This document shows, one piece after another, positions 35,791 to 48,559 of a stretch of DNA of 64,000 nt; position 1 is the first letter of the stretch; the number at the start of each line of letters is the position of its first letter. Below the pieces are notes generated by a model that was given only the letters and a program-made list of their open reading frames with translations, was not told the origin of the DNA and did not search any database. Position numbers and translations under genes: made by a program. The stretch spans positions 1,862,501-1,926,500 of the forward strand of contig JARHVA010001426.1 of assembly GCA_037957365.1 (NCBI GenBank). Direction: 5' to 3'. Origin of the DNA: Torreya grandis (taxonomy: Eukaryota; Streptophyta; Pinopsida; Cupressales; Taxaceae).

Positions 35791-37183
35791 GATGGTTCTT
35801 ATTAGTTGTTGACAATACATATACAATAAAAGCTTCTTACTTATGTTGTGTGCCTATCATTATTTTTTTAATGGAAGAGAAGTTTTGACTTGATGAATGT
35901 AGCTTGAGGATGTTTCCATTTGGAAGATGACTATCAATGATGAGACATCATATATGGAATGTTACGATGTTAAAAATGTCATTTATATTTTTTAAATAGA
36001 TGGAAATATTCCTCTATTGGGCACACTTGATATTAATTTGTAATATTATTATATATAATATTATTAGTCCTATATGTTATATATATGATAACTTTTGCCT
36101 CATAGTAGTAGATGAAATGACTACATAGGAATAACAATAGTCTTCATAAAAGGTGAAATGAATAGCCATATTGTAGCTATAAATATTTGTAACATTTTTT
36201 CATTAATTTCAACATGAATACAATGTTATTTTGCACCAAATTTGTATTTGTTGTTATTCCATTATTCTTTGGCTAACATTAATATTAGAGCACATGTTGT
36301 TTTTTAAATTTATCTTCTCCACTATTCCTCCATTTTAACTATATGGTCTGCATAAAATAGTGTTAAGCATTAAAATGTTTTGTATTGAATACATACATTA
36401 ACATACTATAAAATAGGATATTCCATGAGAAGTAATTATGTTAAGTCATTTAATCAAGCCTTTAACTATTTTTGGGACTGCATTTTGGCTCAGGTTGTAT
36501 TTTGACTCAAAGATAGTTGCAAGGCATTCCATTTTGTTGTATGGCATCCTTCATCAGGTAATAGATACATGTAATTCATAATTATATGGCACTTAATTTA
36601 ATGAGTTTTCGTTACCATTAGACTGCACACTTTTTTATCACACATACTAAATTTTCATACACTTGTGTTGTTGCTATTTAAAGGTTTGGATAAGGAGTGA
36701 AAAGAATAAAATTTTACACATTTTACCTAGTAGTTCTTGCATTATGATTGCACAACACTATATGCAATCCGATAGCACACTTGAATAGAAAAAGCATAAT
36801 CTAAAATAAAGTAGTGTATAGATTGGTGGTTCATAATAAATTCGATGATTTACAAGTAGTACAGATTCGACATATTGTCGAACCTGCCTAGTACATATTT
36901 GGTGGTTATAAAAGAAATATCAAATCCATCTTTTCAAAGTGTGACATCCAAATTTGACACAAATATATGTAATCACCTACACACCCTAATCTAATTTAAT
37001 AACAAGACGTGTCAAAATCCTAATTTCTTTATTATTACTCATCTCAATCAAATTGTTTGTTTTGTTATGCTTGTTTGGAGCATGCTTAAGATGTATTTTC
37101 TTGAGATTATGTTTCTTTCTTCTACTCTACCTTAAGATTTTAAGGACAATGTTAAATAAATAATTATCATAAGAGGGAATGTT
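35791..37183. other. AT-rich intergenic sequence
   Basis: No supported gene or RNA. A short palindrome, TTCGACATATTGTCGAA, lies at about 36,867. Confidence 0.5.
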
Positions 37184-37304
37184 GGGACTCGTCTCCATGT
37201 CTTGGTGGATATGTTGGTGAATATGGGGAGTGCCCTACCCCTCTAGTCCCACAATGCCCCCACCACGAGAAACACGAGGCCAGAAGTGAAAAATAATTCA
37301 TAAA
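37184..37304. repeat. Possible LTR start, truncated
   Basis: AAGAGGGAA followed by TGTTGGGACTC at 37,184 looks like a polypurine tract and LTR start. The sequence is cut after 121 bp by the 341-bp duplicated block, so the call is weak. Confidence 0.25.
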
Positions 37305-37645
37305 ATGTTGTGGATGTTGATTTGCAATATAATTTACTTCTAGGTCGACCATGGATCCATAAAATGCAATCAGTCCTTTCCACTCTCCATTAGTGTTTTA
37401 AATTCCCCCATTCTAGCATGGAGGTCACAATTCCTGGGGAAATAGAACATTTTTTTAGCTACCAAATGGGTCACTCTCCACCCACATGCTATTGTCCTAG
37501 CACAAAAATTTATATTCCAAATCCAACAACTACCAAATATGTCCACCTTGATGGTCTAGTGCTTAGTTCTAATCCATCACCAAATGTCGCCCATCTCAAA
37601 ATCACATCCACAGGTTGTGGGGAATATGAATATAAAACCTTTTAT
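37305..37645 (+). repeat. 341-bp duplicated block, copy 1 (Tat-type protease region)
   Basis: The block is nearly identical to 38,944-39,284, with two differences seen by eye. It encodes YNLLLGRPWIHKMQSVLSTL and an open frame from 37,418 that continues past the end of the block into unrelated sequence. The LGRPWI motif is the C-terminal part of gypsy aspartic proteases. Confidence 0.9.
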
Positions 37646-38943
37646 ATTCATAGGTCTAGGTCGAACCATTCCTGGAAACTGTTAGTATACCTTTCCAAAA
37701 AATCTAATAGGTGGTCCTCTTGATTCCTGCCTCCTCATGTCCTATTAATGTTCTTATTTATGACTTTTTGAGTAGTCACAATTTTTCCCTTTGTTTCTTT
37801 TAATGCTCAGAGATTGGATTACTTTGATCGAGTGAGATACCTAGTCTCCTTGTTCTCCTTTGAGCCGAGACTTGTTCTTTCCTTCCCTTTATATCTTTAT
37901 AAGATCTATTTTCTAGTCCTCTCAGTTCGTCTATCAAGTTCTTTGTTTCGTTGATTTATTTGGCATTGTTTTCTTTTATATTTATATTCATATTGAGCTT
38001 ATTCTTATTGTGTACTGCTTCTAATTTCTATGTCTAAACTTTGTTTAATCTTTTCTTTTATTGCATTCATTAATTTTAGTAAAAATATTATCTCTTGGTG
38101 CTTTTGCGTCTCTTACGTAAATTTTGTATTGGTTGTCATTTATTTATTTTTATTATTATTGTTAATTCTTACTCTTTATCTCGTTTTCACCCGATTCTTA
38201 TTATCATTGTTCAACTTCACAAGTATGTTTAACTCTTGATCACTCATGAACATTCCCATTTTAATAATTAATATAACCAAATACTTTAGTAGCATTTAAT
38301 TTGTTTTGTAAATATTCTAGCTTCCACTCTTATTATTTCATTTCATTCTATCATTTTAATTCTTTTTACTTTTTATCTTTATAATTATTATTTTTTGAAT
38401 TTATTTTTAAATATATTAATGAGCTTTGATAATTGTTAATTTTATATTTTAATTTTTTAATTATTAATTTAAGGTATAGATTTTAATATTTTATTCTATA
38501 TTTTAAATTTTAATTTTTTTTTAAAATTTTCTTACCATGATATTTTTTAAATAAAACCAAATCTATAATCACTTATCATTGAATTTTGAATGATAATTTA
38601 CAAAATATAATCCAAAATATTAATCCAAAAATTCTCATACAATAATATTTAAAAACATTTATACTACAATGTAATTTAAACTCGAGTCCTAAAGTATTGC
38701 AGAAGAGTGGGTCATCTAAACCCCACCGACTATAAAGAAAGACAGCGAGATTAGTATGGGCCACGGGCAGGGTATAAAGGCAGACGGGACGCCCCTCCTT
38801 AAAAAAAACAAACTGACAATGGAGCCAAAAGGTATGCCTAAACAAACGTACGATTAATCATTGATGCCACGTGTCTACTGATGTCTGGAACTTTCTAACA
38901 AGTTGTAATATCTACAAAATTTTCATACACTAGACCTTAATTC
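37646..38943. other. Spacer between duplicated blocks, promoter-like piece
   Basis: The left part (37,650-38,680) is T-rich and holds no gene. The part from about 38,690 to 38,935 is more GC-rich. It contains TATAAAGGC (about 38,774), CCACGTGTC (about 38,867) and GGAACTTTCTAAC (38,887), a heat-shock-element-like word. An 89-codon minus ORF here (38,576-38,845) has no known motif. Confidence 0.4.
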
Positions 38944-41585
38944 ATGTTGTGGATGTTGATTTGCAATATAATTTACTTCTAGGTCGACCATGGATCCATA
39001 AAATGCAATCAGTCCTTTCCACTCTCCATTAGTGTTTTAAATTCCCCCATTCTGGCATGGAGGTCACAATTCCTGGGGAAATAGAACATTTTTTTAGCTA
39101 CCAAATGGGTCATTCTCCACCCACATGCTATTGTCCTAGCACAAAAATTTATATTCCAAATCCAACAACTACCAAATATGTCCACCTTGATGGTCTAGTG
39201 CTTAGTTCTAATCCATCACCAAATGTCGCCCATCTCAAAATCACATCCACAGGTTGTGGGGAATATGAATATAAAACCTTTTATGTAGGAGATTTTCCTC
39301 TCTCCCCATGTAGCTATGGGTCCCAAACTATGAGGAAGGTTAATCCCATCAGTTATCAGTTCAGACCAATGACTTTTTCCAGTGCATGACTTTTATCAAA
39401 AGAGTAATTTGATGAGCTTGACGAGTCATGGCTTATTCCAAAAAATGAGGCCCTTAATTTCATAGACTCAAATACCCCCAAATGCAAAAAATGTTGCAAA
39501 ATATGCATTATTAGGAAAAAGGATGAGGGAGAGATGAATAAGGCAGGTTTGAGCATCTACTGGTTTAAGAACATCCATAAAATCTTGGTCTAGGGTACAA
39601 ACCTCTTGACACTGACCTAAACAATATCATCTTGGATACTACTTCGATCCCTGAGAAGTCTTGTTTTGACGATGAAGTCAAGACATGATCCATTTATAGT
39701 CTTTATAAAGAGCTTGCTTCCATTAACCTTTTCCATGATACCACCATCTCTACCATTAACATATCCCTCTATTACCCTTAATATACTAGAATCAATAACA
39801 TGATCCATCCTTCAACATGTTCTAAAGTGATGAGGCCATCTTAGAATATTTGGGAGTACAAGATTTTATGCCTTCTAGAGATCATAAAAAGGGCTTCTCT
39901 ATTAATCTCAATTATTCAGCCTATTTTTTGAAACAACAAACATTCCTCAATCAAATTGAAGAAGAGGAATACAAAGAATAGGAGCCCCCTCAAAATCTAA
40001 AATATTTTCCACTAATTTTAGATGAATCAATGTTTTATGCAAAATTAGACATAGAGCTCCTAACATATTTTGCTTTAGATATCCATAATCTACCATTGCC
40101 TCTAACCTATCTTCAAGATCAGTCACCTTCTCTCATCAAGGAGGTGGTTGAAGTCAACATTGGAATAAAAGAAAACCCTAAAATTGTTAAATTAGGGGTA
40201 ACTCTTTCGTTCGACTAATGCCAAATAGTTATTAAGTTGCTCAAACAATTTATAGATATCTTTGCATGGTGTTATTGAGACATGCAAGGACTTCATCCCT
40301 CCTTAGTTGTGCATCATTTAGTTGTTCATCCTAATGCAAAACTAATCAAGCAAAAATACATAAGATACACCCTAAAGTTAATTTATTAGTTAAGGAAGAA
40401 TTATAGAAATTTTTGGATGCAAGATTTATTTGACCTATTGATTATTTTGATTGAAAATCCAACAATGTTCTTGTGGCCAAGTCACAAGGTGGGATTCGGA
40501 TTTGTACTGACTTTTGAGACATCAACAATGCATGTCCTAAAGATGATTTTCACCCTATCAAACATAGATATGATTGTGGATTCTATTTTTGGGTATGAAA
40601 TGTTATCCCTCATCTATGACTTTTTGAGCTATAATCAAATCAAAATTATGCTCGATGATCAACATAAGATAGCCTTTATTACTCCATGGGGAACCTTCTA
40701 TTATCAAGTAATGCCCTTTGGTCTCAAGAATGTAGGTGATACCTATCAACAATAAATGATTGTTATCTTTCATGACATGATGCATAACATTATTGAAGAT
40801 TATGTAGATGGCATTTTGGAGAAGTCAAGACTCTGATCCAAGTACCATGTGGTTTTAAGGAGAATCTTCAAGCGATTGCATGAATATAACGTCATATTGA
40901 ACCCAAATAAATGTGTGTTTAGCATTACCTTGTGAAAACTATTAGGATTCAGAGTGTCTAGGCGAGGCATTCAAGTGGATCTAGTAAAATTTAAGGCTAT
41001 TATGGAAATGCCTCCTCCTCATAATCTAAAGCTACTCAAGAGTCTTCAGGTAAAGCTACAGGGCATTTCTCGGTTCATTTCTCAACTAGCAGACAAATGC
41101 CACCCCTTCACCCATATTTTTAAAAAGGGTACCCATTTTAATTGGAACTCTAAATGTCATCATGCCTTTGACAATCTTAAACAATATCTGGCCAATCCTC
41201 CAATGTTATCACCACTAGTCATAAGAAGGCCCCTACTTTATATATTTGTAATACCTTGTGCAATCTGTACCCTTCTAGCACAACATAACAATGAAGGAAA
41301 AGAACGGGCAATCTATTATCTTAGCCACACATTGATTTAATATGAGTTGAATTATAGTCCCATTGAAAAGGCTTATTTATCTGTTATCTTTGATTTAAAA
41401 AAGATTCATAATTATATTCTCAATAGCCAAGTTCAGCTCTTAGCTAAAGTTGATCCTCTCAAATATTTACTATCCAAACCTGTTCTCATCAGAAGAATAG
41501 CCAAATGGATAAAGTTGCTCAGCTAATTTGACATAGAATATGTCCATCAAAAGGCCATCAAAGGACAGTCCACATATCAACAACA
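38944..41585 (+). pseudogene. Tat-lineage Ty3/gypsy protease-RT-RNase H relic
   Basis: It starts with copy 2 of the 341-bp block (38,944-39,284), here continuing in frame into the normal linker. RT begins near 40,130. The best segment is 40,417-40,755 with LSYNQIKIMLDDQHKIAFI and TPWGTFYYQVMPFGLKN. The catalytic box is YVDGIL (about 40,800), so the second Asp is lost. LLGFRVSRRGIQVD and the RNase H region (40,954-41,340 open: FNWNSKCHHAFDNLKQYL, AIYYLSHTL) follow, to DIEYVHQKA near 41,560. The element is then cut off; no integrase follows. The wording of the RT places it with the Tat group, like the 45-52 kb element. Confidence 0.85.
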
Positions 41586-41599
41586 TTTTTTATCAAATC

Positions 41600-42600
41600 A
41601 TAGTTAGGAAAAGCACTGAAATAAACAATCCACAACATTTTTATCACACATACTTTGATTAAAGATGAAGTCGAAATACCCAAGAGCAACAAAAAAACAA
41701 AATGATAATTTACGAGCATCTAACATTGTACAAAAGTGATATTTCAAATTTACGAGACTCCAAATGGGTTTCCAAATCAACAAATTTTAATGACCTATTC
41801 CCATGACTTGAGCTCTTTGAATTCTATTCATTAGCTATGTTTGTCCATTCATTTACAGGTGGTACATTGAATTGTAATTTTTTCAGCAATTCCAACTAAT
41901 GATACAATCCTCTGTTGCAAAATCTTGCACTTCGGTCTAAACACATTTTAAGAGGCTTTAATTTCTCACAAGCAATTTTTTATACTCATATTGATCGAAT
42001 TGAAATCATAATATTCACCTTGTGTCGAGACCAAATCCCATTGTTTGGGTTTTTTTCCAACCAAACATCTCAGCAAAATTCAAGGACTCCTATCCACCTT
42101 CATTTTCTATGTGAATATTTATGGATCGTATGTTGAATTGTAACTTTATCAAAAGGTCCAACCTATATTCTACACGTAGAAATATGTCCTTGAATATGTA
42201 AACCATTTTATCCTATTTGGTCAATTTCTTATATGATATGGTTCAACTTTTTTGTACTTCCACCTACCACAGGGTTGCATGACCATTAAATTATGTCGAA
42301 CACACTTTCACTCTCATCTAACCCTCTATATCATCAAACTTGAAGTACACTTTGATCTCTATAATCCAATCTATCAAGCCTCCTCAAACATCTAAACAAA
42401 TTTCAAAACAAATCCTACTATTTCGATTTTTTTCCAAACAAACATCTCCGCAAATTTCAAAGACTCCTATTCATCTCCACTTTTTATCCATATGTTTATT
42501 GATGGTATATTGAATTGTAACTTTTCAAAAAGTGCATTGTATAATCTACATGATAAAACATGCCCTTCAATATGGAAAATCGTTTATCTCATTAACGAAA
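41600..42600 (-). pseudogene. Ty3/gypsy gag relic
   Basis: Minus-strand translation gives WIIEIKVYFKFDDIEG, then FNGHATLW (about 42,270-42,400), the gypsy capsid pattern of W-x-x-x-x-x-x-F followed by GHA-x-x-W. A unit containing AAAGTTACAATTCAA-ATAC recurs at about 41,865, 42,140 and 42,510, so the relic is internally repeated. It lies in opposite orientation to both neighbours, so it is a separate insertion or a rearranged piece. Confidence 0.55.
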
Positions 42601-42606
42601 ACTCAT

Positions 42607-44490
42607 TAAATACACCTTTATTGGTTATGGTGAGGATGACTTTGGTTTCTGAATTTGGAGTTTTAAGGACAAGAAAATATTTAGGTCCAGGGATGTTGTC
42701 TTTAATGAAAAAGTAATGTATAAATAGTATTTTTAGGATTAGAAAGAAGATTCTATAAAAGAGTACATAGTATTAGAGGATATTGTAGATGATAAAGTGT
42801 CCAAGCAACCAATTTAGGCACCTACTCCACAAGAACCCCAAACTCCTATGGTGAGAAGGTCTTTTAGCGTAAGAAGGGAACCTAAAAAAATTTCTCCATC
42901 TCTTAATTATTTATTATTCACTGAAAATGGAGAGCCAAAGTGCTTTGAAGAAGCAATGTAGGTAGATGTCAGGAAGAAGTAGGAGCAAGCTATGGATGAG
43001 GAGCATTAGTCTCTCATGGAAAATTAGACTTGGGATTTGGTAACCCCAACTTAAGGTAAGAGAGTATTGTAGAAAAAATGGGTGTATAGAGTTCAATAAG
43101 ATGATGGAGGAAAGAAAAGGTACAAGGCTCAATTGGTGGTAAAGGGGTTTGCATAAAAGAAGGGAATTGATTTCAATGAGATTTTTTTTCCAGTGGTAAA
43201 GATGACTTCTATTAGAATTATTCTTGGGATAGTGGCAGCAGAAGACTTACACTTAGAGCAATTAGATGTGAAGATTGTGTTCCTTCATGGTGATTTGGAG
43301 GAGTACTTGTATATGGAGTAGCTACAGGGATATGAGGTCATAGGAAACACGAAAATGGTGTGCAAACAGAAGAAGAGCTTGTATGGCCTAAAACAAGCTC
43401 CACAATAGTGGTATAAGAAATTTGACAAGTTTATGATGGAGCAGGGATACTCCAGGTGTCATTCAGACCATTGTATATATATTAAGAAATTTTATGATGG
43501 TGATTACATTATCCCTTGTCTGTATGTGGATGATATGTTAGTTGGAGGTAAGAACATGCAGGAAATAAAGGTACTCAAGGAATAGCTTAGTAATTTCCTT
43601 TGCTATGAAGGATTTGGGAACAGTAAAACAAATCCTTGGTACGAGAATAACTCAGAATAGGAAGGAATGCAAACTAAATTTATCCCAAGAAGATTAAATT
43701 AAAAAGGTCTTGGAGAGATTTAGTATGTAAGATGCTAAATTTGTTGGGACTCATTTGGCAGGTCATTTCAAGTTATCAAAGGAGTAGTGTCCCAAGATAG
43801 AGGAGGAGAGACTCCATATGTCACATGTACCTTACTCATCAATTGTTGGAAACTTGATGTATGCCATGGTGTGCACTTGGCTAGATATTCCTCATGTAGT
43901 GGGAGCAGTAAGCAGGTACATGAGTGATCCAGTTAGAGAACATTGAAAGGTAGTGAAGTGGATCCTTTGATATTTAAGAGGGATCATGGGGGAAATTTTA
44001 AGCTATAGTGGATTGGAAAACACTTTGTGTGGTTACTTAGATTCAGACATGGCTAGAGATTTAGATAGTAGGAGTACAATAGGATATGTATTTACTGTAG
44101 GTGATGCATTGGTGAGTTCGATTTCATGACTACAAAAACTTGTGGCTTTGTCAACCACAGAGGCTGAGTATGTTGTTACCACAAAGGCAAGCAAAGAAAT
44201 GATTTGGTTATATCAATTACATGAAGAGTTGGGGCATAAGCAAGATGAATGGAAGCTATATAGTGATAGTCAGAGTGTTTTACATCTAACAAAGAACTCC
44301 ACTTTCTACTCTAGGATGAAGCATATATAGTTAAGGTACCATTTCATCATGATAGATTTGGAGAAAGAGAAGTTGAAGTTAGAGAAGATTCATACCAATC
44401 AAAATCTTGTAGACATGATGACCAAGGTGGTCACAAGCGAGAAACTGAAGCTATGTTCAGTTTTGGTTGGCCTTCACAGTTGATAGTGAA
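42607..44490 (+). pseudogene. Ty1/copia pol, 3' half
   Basis: The relic begins abruptly in the integrase C-terminal part (FIGYGEDDFGF, DVVFNE). RT follows: WVYRVQ, YKAQLVVKGFA, FPVVKMTSIRIILGIVA, DLHLEQLDVK, KKSLYGLKQAPQ and CLYVDDMLVGG (about 43,518, active site kept). A frameshift near 43,600 moves the rest of RT. RNase H has the open frame 44,142-44,330 (ALSTTEAEYVVTTKASKEMIW, SDSQSVLHLTKNSTF) and ends with VDMMTKVVTSEKLKLCS. Many W and Q codons have become stops, as expected from cytosine deamination. Confidence 0.9.
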
Positions 44491-44535
44491 GGGTTGAGAA
44501 GCCTACTCAAAGGAAATCAGTCTCCAAGTGGGATA

Positions 44536-45211
44536 TTGTTGTGATGTGGAGCCTATTTCTAAATTATAATGTATTTTCAAATACTATACATTTTAAATAT
44601 ATTGCATATTCTATATGTATTATCGTTAGGGTTCGAGGTCAGGCTAGGCCCTAAATAGGGGTTTGAGGGTGGCATCCACTGGGGGTTTTGGGGTAGCATC
44701 CCCCAATTAGGGTTTTGGGTTCAGCAGCCCTTGACAAATGGGGGTTCTACCCCCAAAAAAAAATTTGGACCCCTTTTAATGGGAAATCATTTTGGGTTAA
44801 TTTTGCCCATGGTTTTGGTACCCATTGTTTTGTAATATTGCTTTGTTGATGTATTATGTATTCATGGATATTTCATAGGTAATACATCATTAGAACAAGG
44901 GTTTGAGAAGGAATAATAGAGTGTTTGAATTCTAGTGCAAATTTAGGAGGGTTTTTTTAGTGTAACTCCAAAAAATATTTATGTATTGTAATTATGAGAA
45001 GACTGAACTAAGAGTGTTTTGTACTCTTGTGGCTTGTAATAAAATTTGAGCAAGTGTTTTTTGGTGTATGTAGGCCACATTTGGTGAAACACACTAAATT
45101 TGGTCTTCTTATTGTGCATGTTTATTTATGTTCTTTATGCATCTCTATTGATATCTATTATTGTGATTCTATGAAATTATTCTACATAAATTTCTATATT
45201 TATTCCTAACA
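44536..45211 (+). repeat. copia 3' LTR, complete
   Basis: A purine-rich tract, CCAAGTGGGATA, precedes TGTTGTGATG at 44,536. The LTR ends CCTAACA at 45,211, giving TGTT/AACA inverted ends. It is about 676 bp and contains short GGGGTTTTGGGG-type G-rich words near 44,650-44,760. The next base begins different (Tat gag) sequence. Confidence 0.8.
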
Positions 45212-45384
45212 AAACCACCAACCACTCCAATACCAACACCAAAATAAAGGGAACCACGAATGCATTTGTCCTTAAAAATTCCCCTCCTCTAGTTATTAAC
45301 CAACATAACTCTTCTAATTCTTCCAACTATAATACCCAAAACTAAAACTGTAACAACCAAAAGAAATATACTCCGCTAGGGGAG

Positions 45385-47210
45385 TCATATGCTTCCATTT
45401 TGGAAAAGTTGTTGAAATAAAATAGCATACAACTTCCTCCAATCAAACCCCCATATAAATTTGATTTCTCTCATCCTATACCTAGTTATTATAAGGAGAA
45501 TGAATTGTGTGCCTTCCACCGTGTCATTGGACATGATGTGAGTAGATGAAATACCTTCAAAATCACTATCCAAGGGTTGATTGACAAGGGGGAACTTATG
45601 ATATATAATCCTAATGCACTCCCAAATTAGTCACTTAACATATTTAGACAACCTTTTCCAAACCAAGCCCCCTCTATGAACAATGAAAACAATAAATCAA
45701 AATCCTCTCACAACCGTGAGGTCCATATTGTCAATGTGGTCATTAGTGAGATCATTGTTGAGGAAACCATTGCTCAAACCACTTCTTCTTCCCCTCCACT
45801 TATTGATGTAGTGGGGGTCACCTTCTATTCCTTTGGGAATTGAAACAAAGGAATCAAATATTCCCCTTTCTCCACTTATTGAGGTAGTGGAGCTACCAAC
45901 CTCTCCTTTAGAGGACATACCAAAGGAAGAAACTATTACCACCACACCTTTCTCTTCCATCACAGAGCAATCCGCTCTTCCTTTGGAAAGCATTCCTAAG
46001 GAAGAGGTCACTTTACCTACTCCTTCTATGGAAGAATTGCCTTCCAAAACCTTGGAGCCTTTGATTGAGGAAAAGGACAAGGTAACCACTCCCCTCTCTC
46101 AACCCAAGGGTTTGTCCTTTGAGACCAATATTTAAGGAACCAAACCCATCTATAATCCTTTCTCTAGATTGGTTCAAAACTTGGATTACCTATCCCAACC
46201 CAATATGGATCATGCCACATTTTTCCACCTTCTTGGGCTCCCTTATCCAACCAAGTAAGGGCCCTCAACCATACCATTGTCAACCCAACCTTCCACTTTC
46301 ACTAATGAACCCACCATCATCCCAACCAAACTAGTAGAAACATATACCTCTCAAACCATAGTTGAACCAACCAAACCAACTCCACCCAAAGTAACCCAAG
46401 CACATTCTACCATCCCAACAAATCCCATCAAAAACCTAGGCATGCTCCCTACTCAGAGCCTTACTCACCCTCTGTTACATTTGGATTTAGCACCGTTTGG
46501 CCAACCAAATAAACCCCATGTTAAGCCAACCAAGAAATTGGAGCCACCTAGGATCCCAAAAACCAAAACCTTGCCACCCATTTCTACCTTGCCTTCCATT
46601 TTAGGATCACATCCTTCTTCCATCCTAGGACCTCATCCTTTTATTAAGAAAACAAGTCTCTAAAAGGCAATCCAAACCCAACCTCCTATTTTAGTTACAC
46701 CTCTACCTATTCTTTCCATTCCTTCTACCTCCAAACTGTCCACTACTAAGCCTTCTATTTCCACACCTTCTACCTTCAAACCATCCACTACCAAGCCTTC
46801 TATTCTAAACCTTCTACCTCCAAACCATCTACCTCTACAACTTCCACCTCAAAACCATTAACCCCTAATTAATTTACTCCAAAAATACCTACCAATAATA
46901 TTCCACCACCCAAAACTCCCATCGTGAAGCTTACTCCTAAGAAGGCTTCCACCCCAAAAGTCAAAGCCAAAACCCCAACACTCTTGCCACATTTTCTTGA
47001 GTCTTAATCAACCATCCTACAAATATTATTTCAAGATTCTTTCTTGAATTTTCCTCCTATAAAACCATTTGACCCCCATAGTCCTAAGCCATCCTGGTTT
47101 AATAACAATCTGATTTGCTCATACCATATAACACCTGGGCATGATACGAAGAACTGTAAAGCTCTCCAAGTCATAGTCCACCAACTATGTGATGAGGATG
47201 ATTTATAATA
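45385..47210 (+). pseudogene. Tat gag C-terminus with Pro/Thr-rich linker
   Basis: A gag-type motif, CAFHRVIGHDVSR, with downstream IQGLIDKGELMIYNP lies at about 45,509-45,610. A low-complexity region (about 45,840-47,000) rich in Pro, Thr and Ser then has frames open for 100 and 128 codons (45,833-46,135 and 46,277-46,663), including repeats such as STTKPSISTPSTFKPSTTKP near 46,740-46,800. A second copy of the same kind of motif, CSYHITPGHDTKNCKALQ, sits at about 47,110-47,163, just before protease. Confidence 0.75.
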
Positions 47211-47519
47211 ATAATATCCTCCCATGATCCCACTGCCACTCCAAAAAACACAAGCCACCACCCCAAACTTACCTACTCCTACACTCTCATTTAAGAGTGT
47301 AGAAGAACTAAAGCAGTCCTCTAGCCCAACTCTTTCCCAAATCCATACCATCCATACCATTATATGGACATACCCTTCTTATACCACCCAATCACCCAAT
47401 CAAACCCAAACACATTCACCCAAACCCAAGGTTTCCATCTTGGGTGCCTCCAAATCCAACCCTTCTGAATCAATCCAAAGAGTAGTTCTATGGCAAATTC
47501 ACTAAACACCTGTGAAGAT

Positions 47520-48110
47520 GAGTTTATATGAACAAATCAATACCTCATCCCATCATCGCCAGGTGATGATAGAGGCTTTGTAGTCTATATAGTTTCAACC
47601 AAAATATCCACAACCTCTAGAAGCCTTTGTTAAAGCCCTTCAGCTTTCCACCCTTGTTACGTTTAAAGATTCAAAAATACCCTTTGTTCATCCCCATGAT
47701 TTGGATCCTCCCCTATTCATTACCATATAAATTAAACAAACTTGCAACAAAAAGGTTATGATTGATGGAGGATCTAGCATCAATATTATCTTCTCCCACG
47801 CATATGACCAACTAAAATTTCTAGAGAACATTATGTCAGAAACCACAGTGGTACTTTGTTCCTTCAATGACACTATCGCAATAACTCTAGCAACTATCAT
47901 CCTCCACATTTTTTTAGGACCTTGCACACTTCTTAAGTTCTTATACATAGTATAAGGTGAGTTCTAATACAATTTTTTTCTTGGACACCCTTGGATCTAT
48001 TCCATGAATTGTGTGTCATCTACCCTACATTGGTGCATCAAATTTGAGCATGAGCTTCAAGTAGTTAGCATACAAGCTGATCCAAGTCCTTCCACATCAT
48101 GCAACATGAT
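47520..48110 (+). pseudogene. Tat aspartic protease
   Basis: VMIDGGSSINIIF at about 47,758-47,796 carries the catalytic DG-[S/T/G] motif in the form DGGS. FLGHPWIYSMNCVSSTL near 47,979-48,030 is the C-terminal signature and parallels the LGRPWIHKMQSVLSTL of the 37.3 and 38.9 kb blocks. Stops lie between the two halves. Confidence 0.8.
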
Positions 48111-48559
48111 GTACCAGTCTAATGTTGTTCTCCTCTTTCCATCAACCAAGCCTTTACGAACCAAAAATGAACCCACTTCTTCCATCAATCAAGCCTCGAA
48201 TAGCTCATCCATCCCTTCTACCCAAATCCCCATGCAAGACCCTTTAGAATCAACATTCCAATGTCTCTCACTTATGGAGTATCACCTCTTAACCTTGGAT
48301 GCCTTCCCTATTCCCCAAGAGTATGAAAACCTTGACTAAAATCTTGGTTATGATCCCAATATCAAAACCATTATTCCTTTCAAGCCTCCAAATAACCAAA
48401 CTAATCTTGTCTATGGGGGACTTGATCAACTGCTTTCTACCACCTCTACCTCCTCTTCTACTCAACTATTCACCTTTGATTTCTCCTATTTAGATAAACA
48501 AAATTTCACCAAAACATACCCCCATAGGTGTGATCAGAAGGGATTTTATCTAGGGTGTT

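Noticed and set aside
47031..47360. 109-codon minus-strand ORF
   Set aside because: Antisense to the Tat gag/linker region; the motif-bearing frame is on the plus strand.
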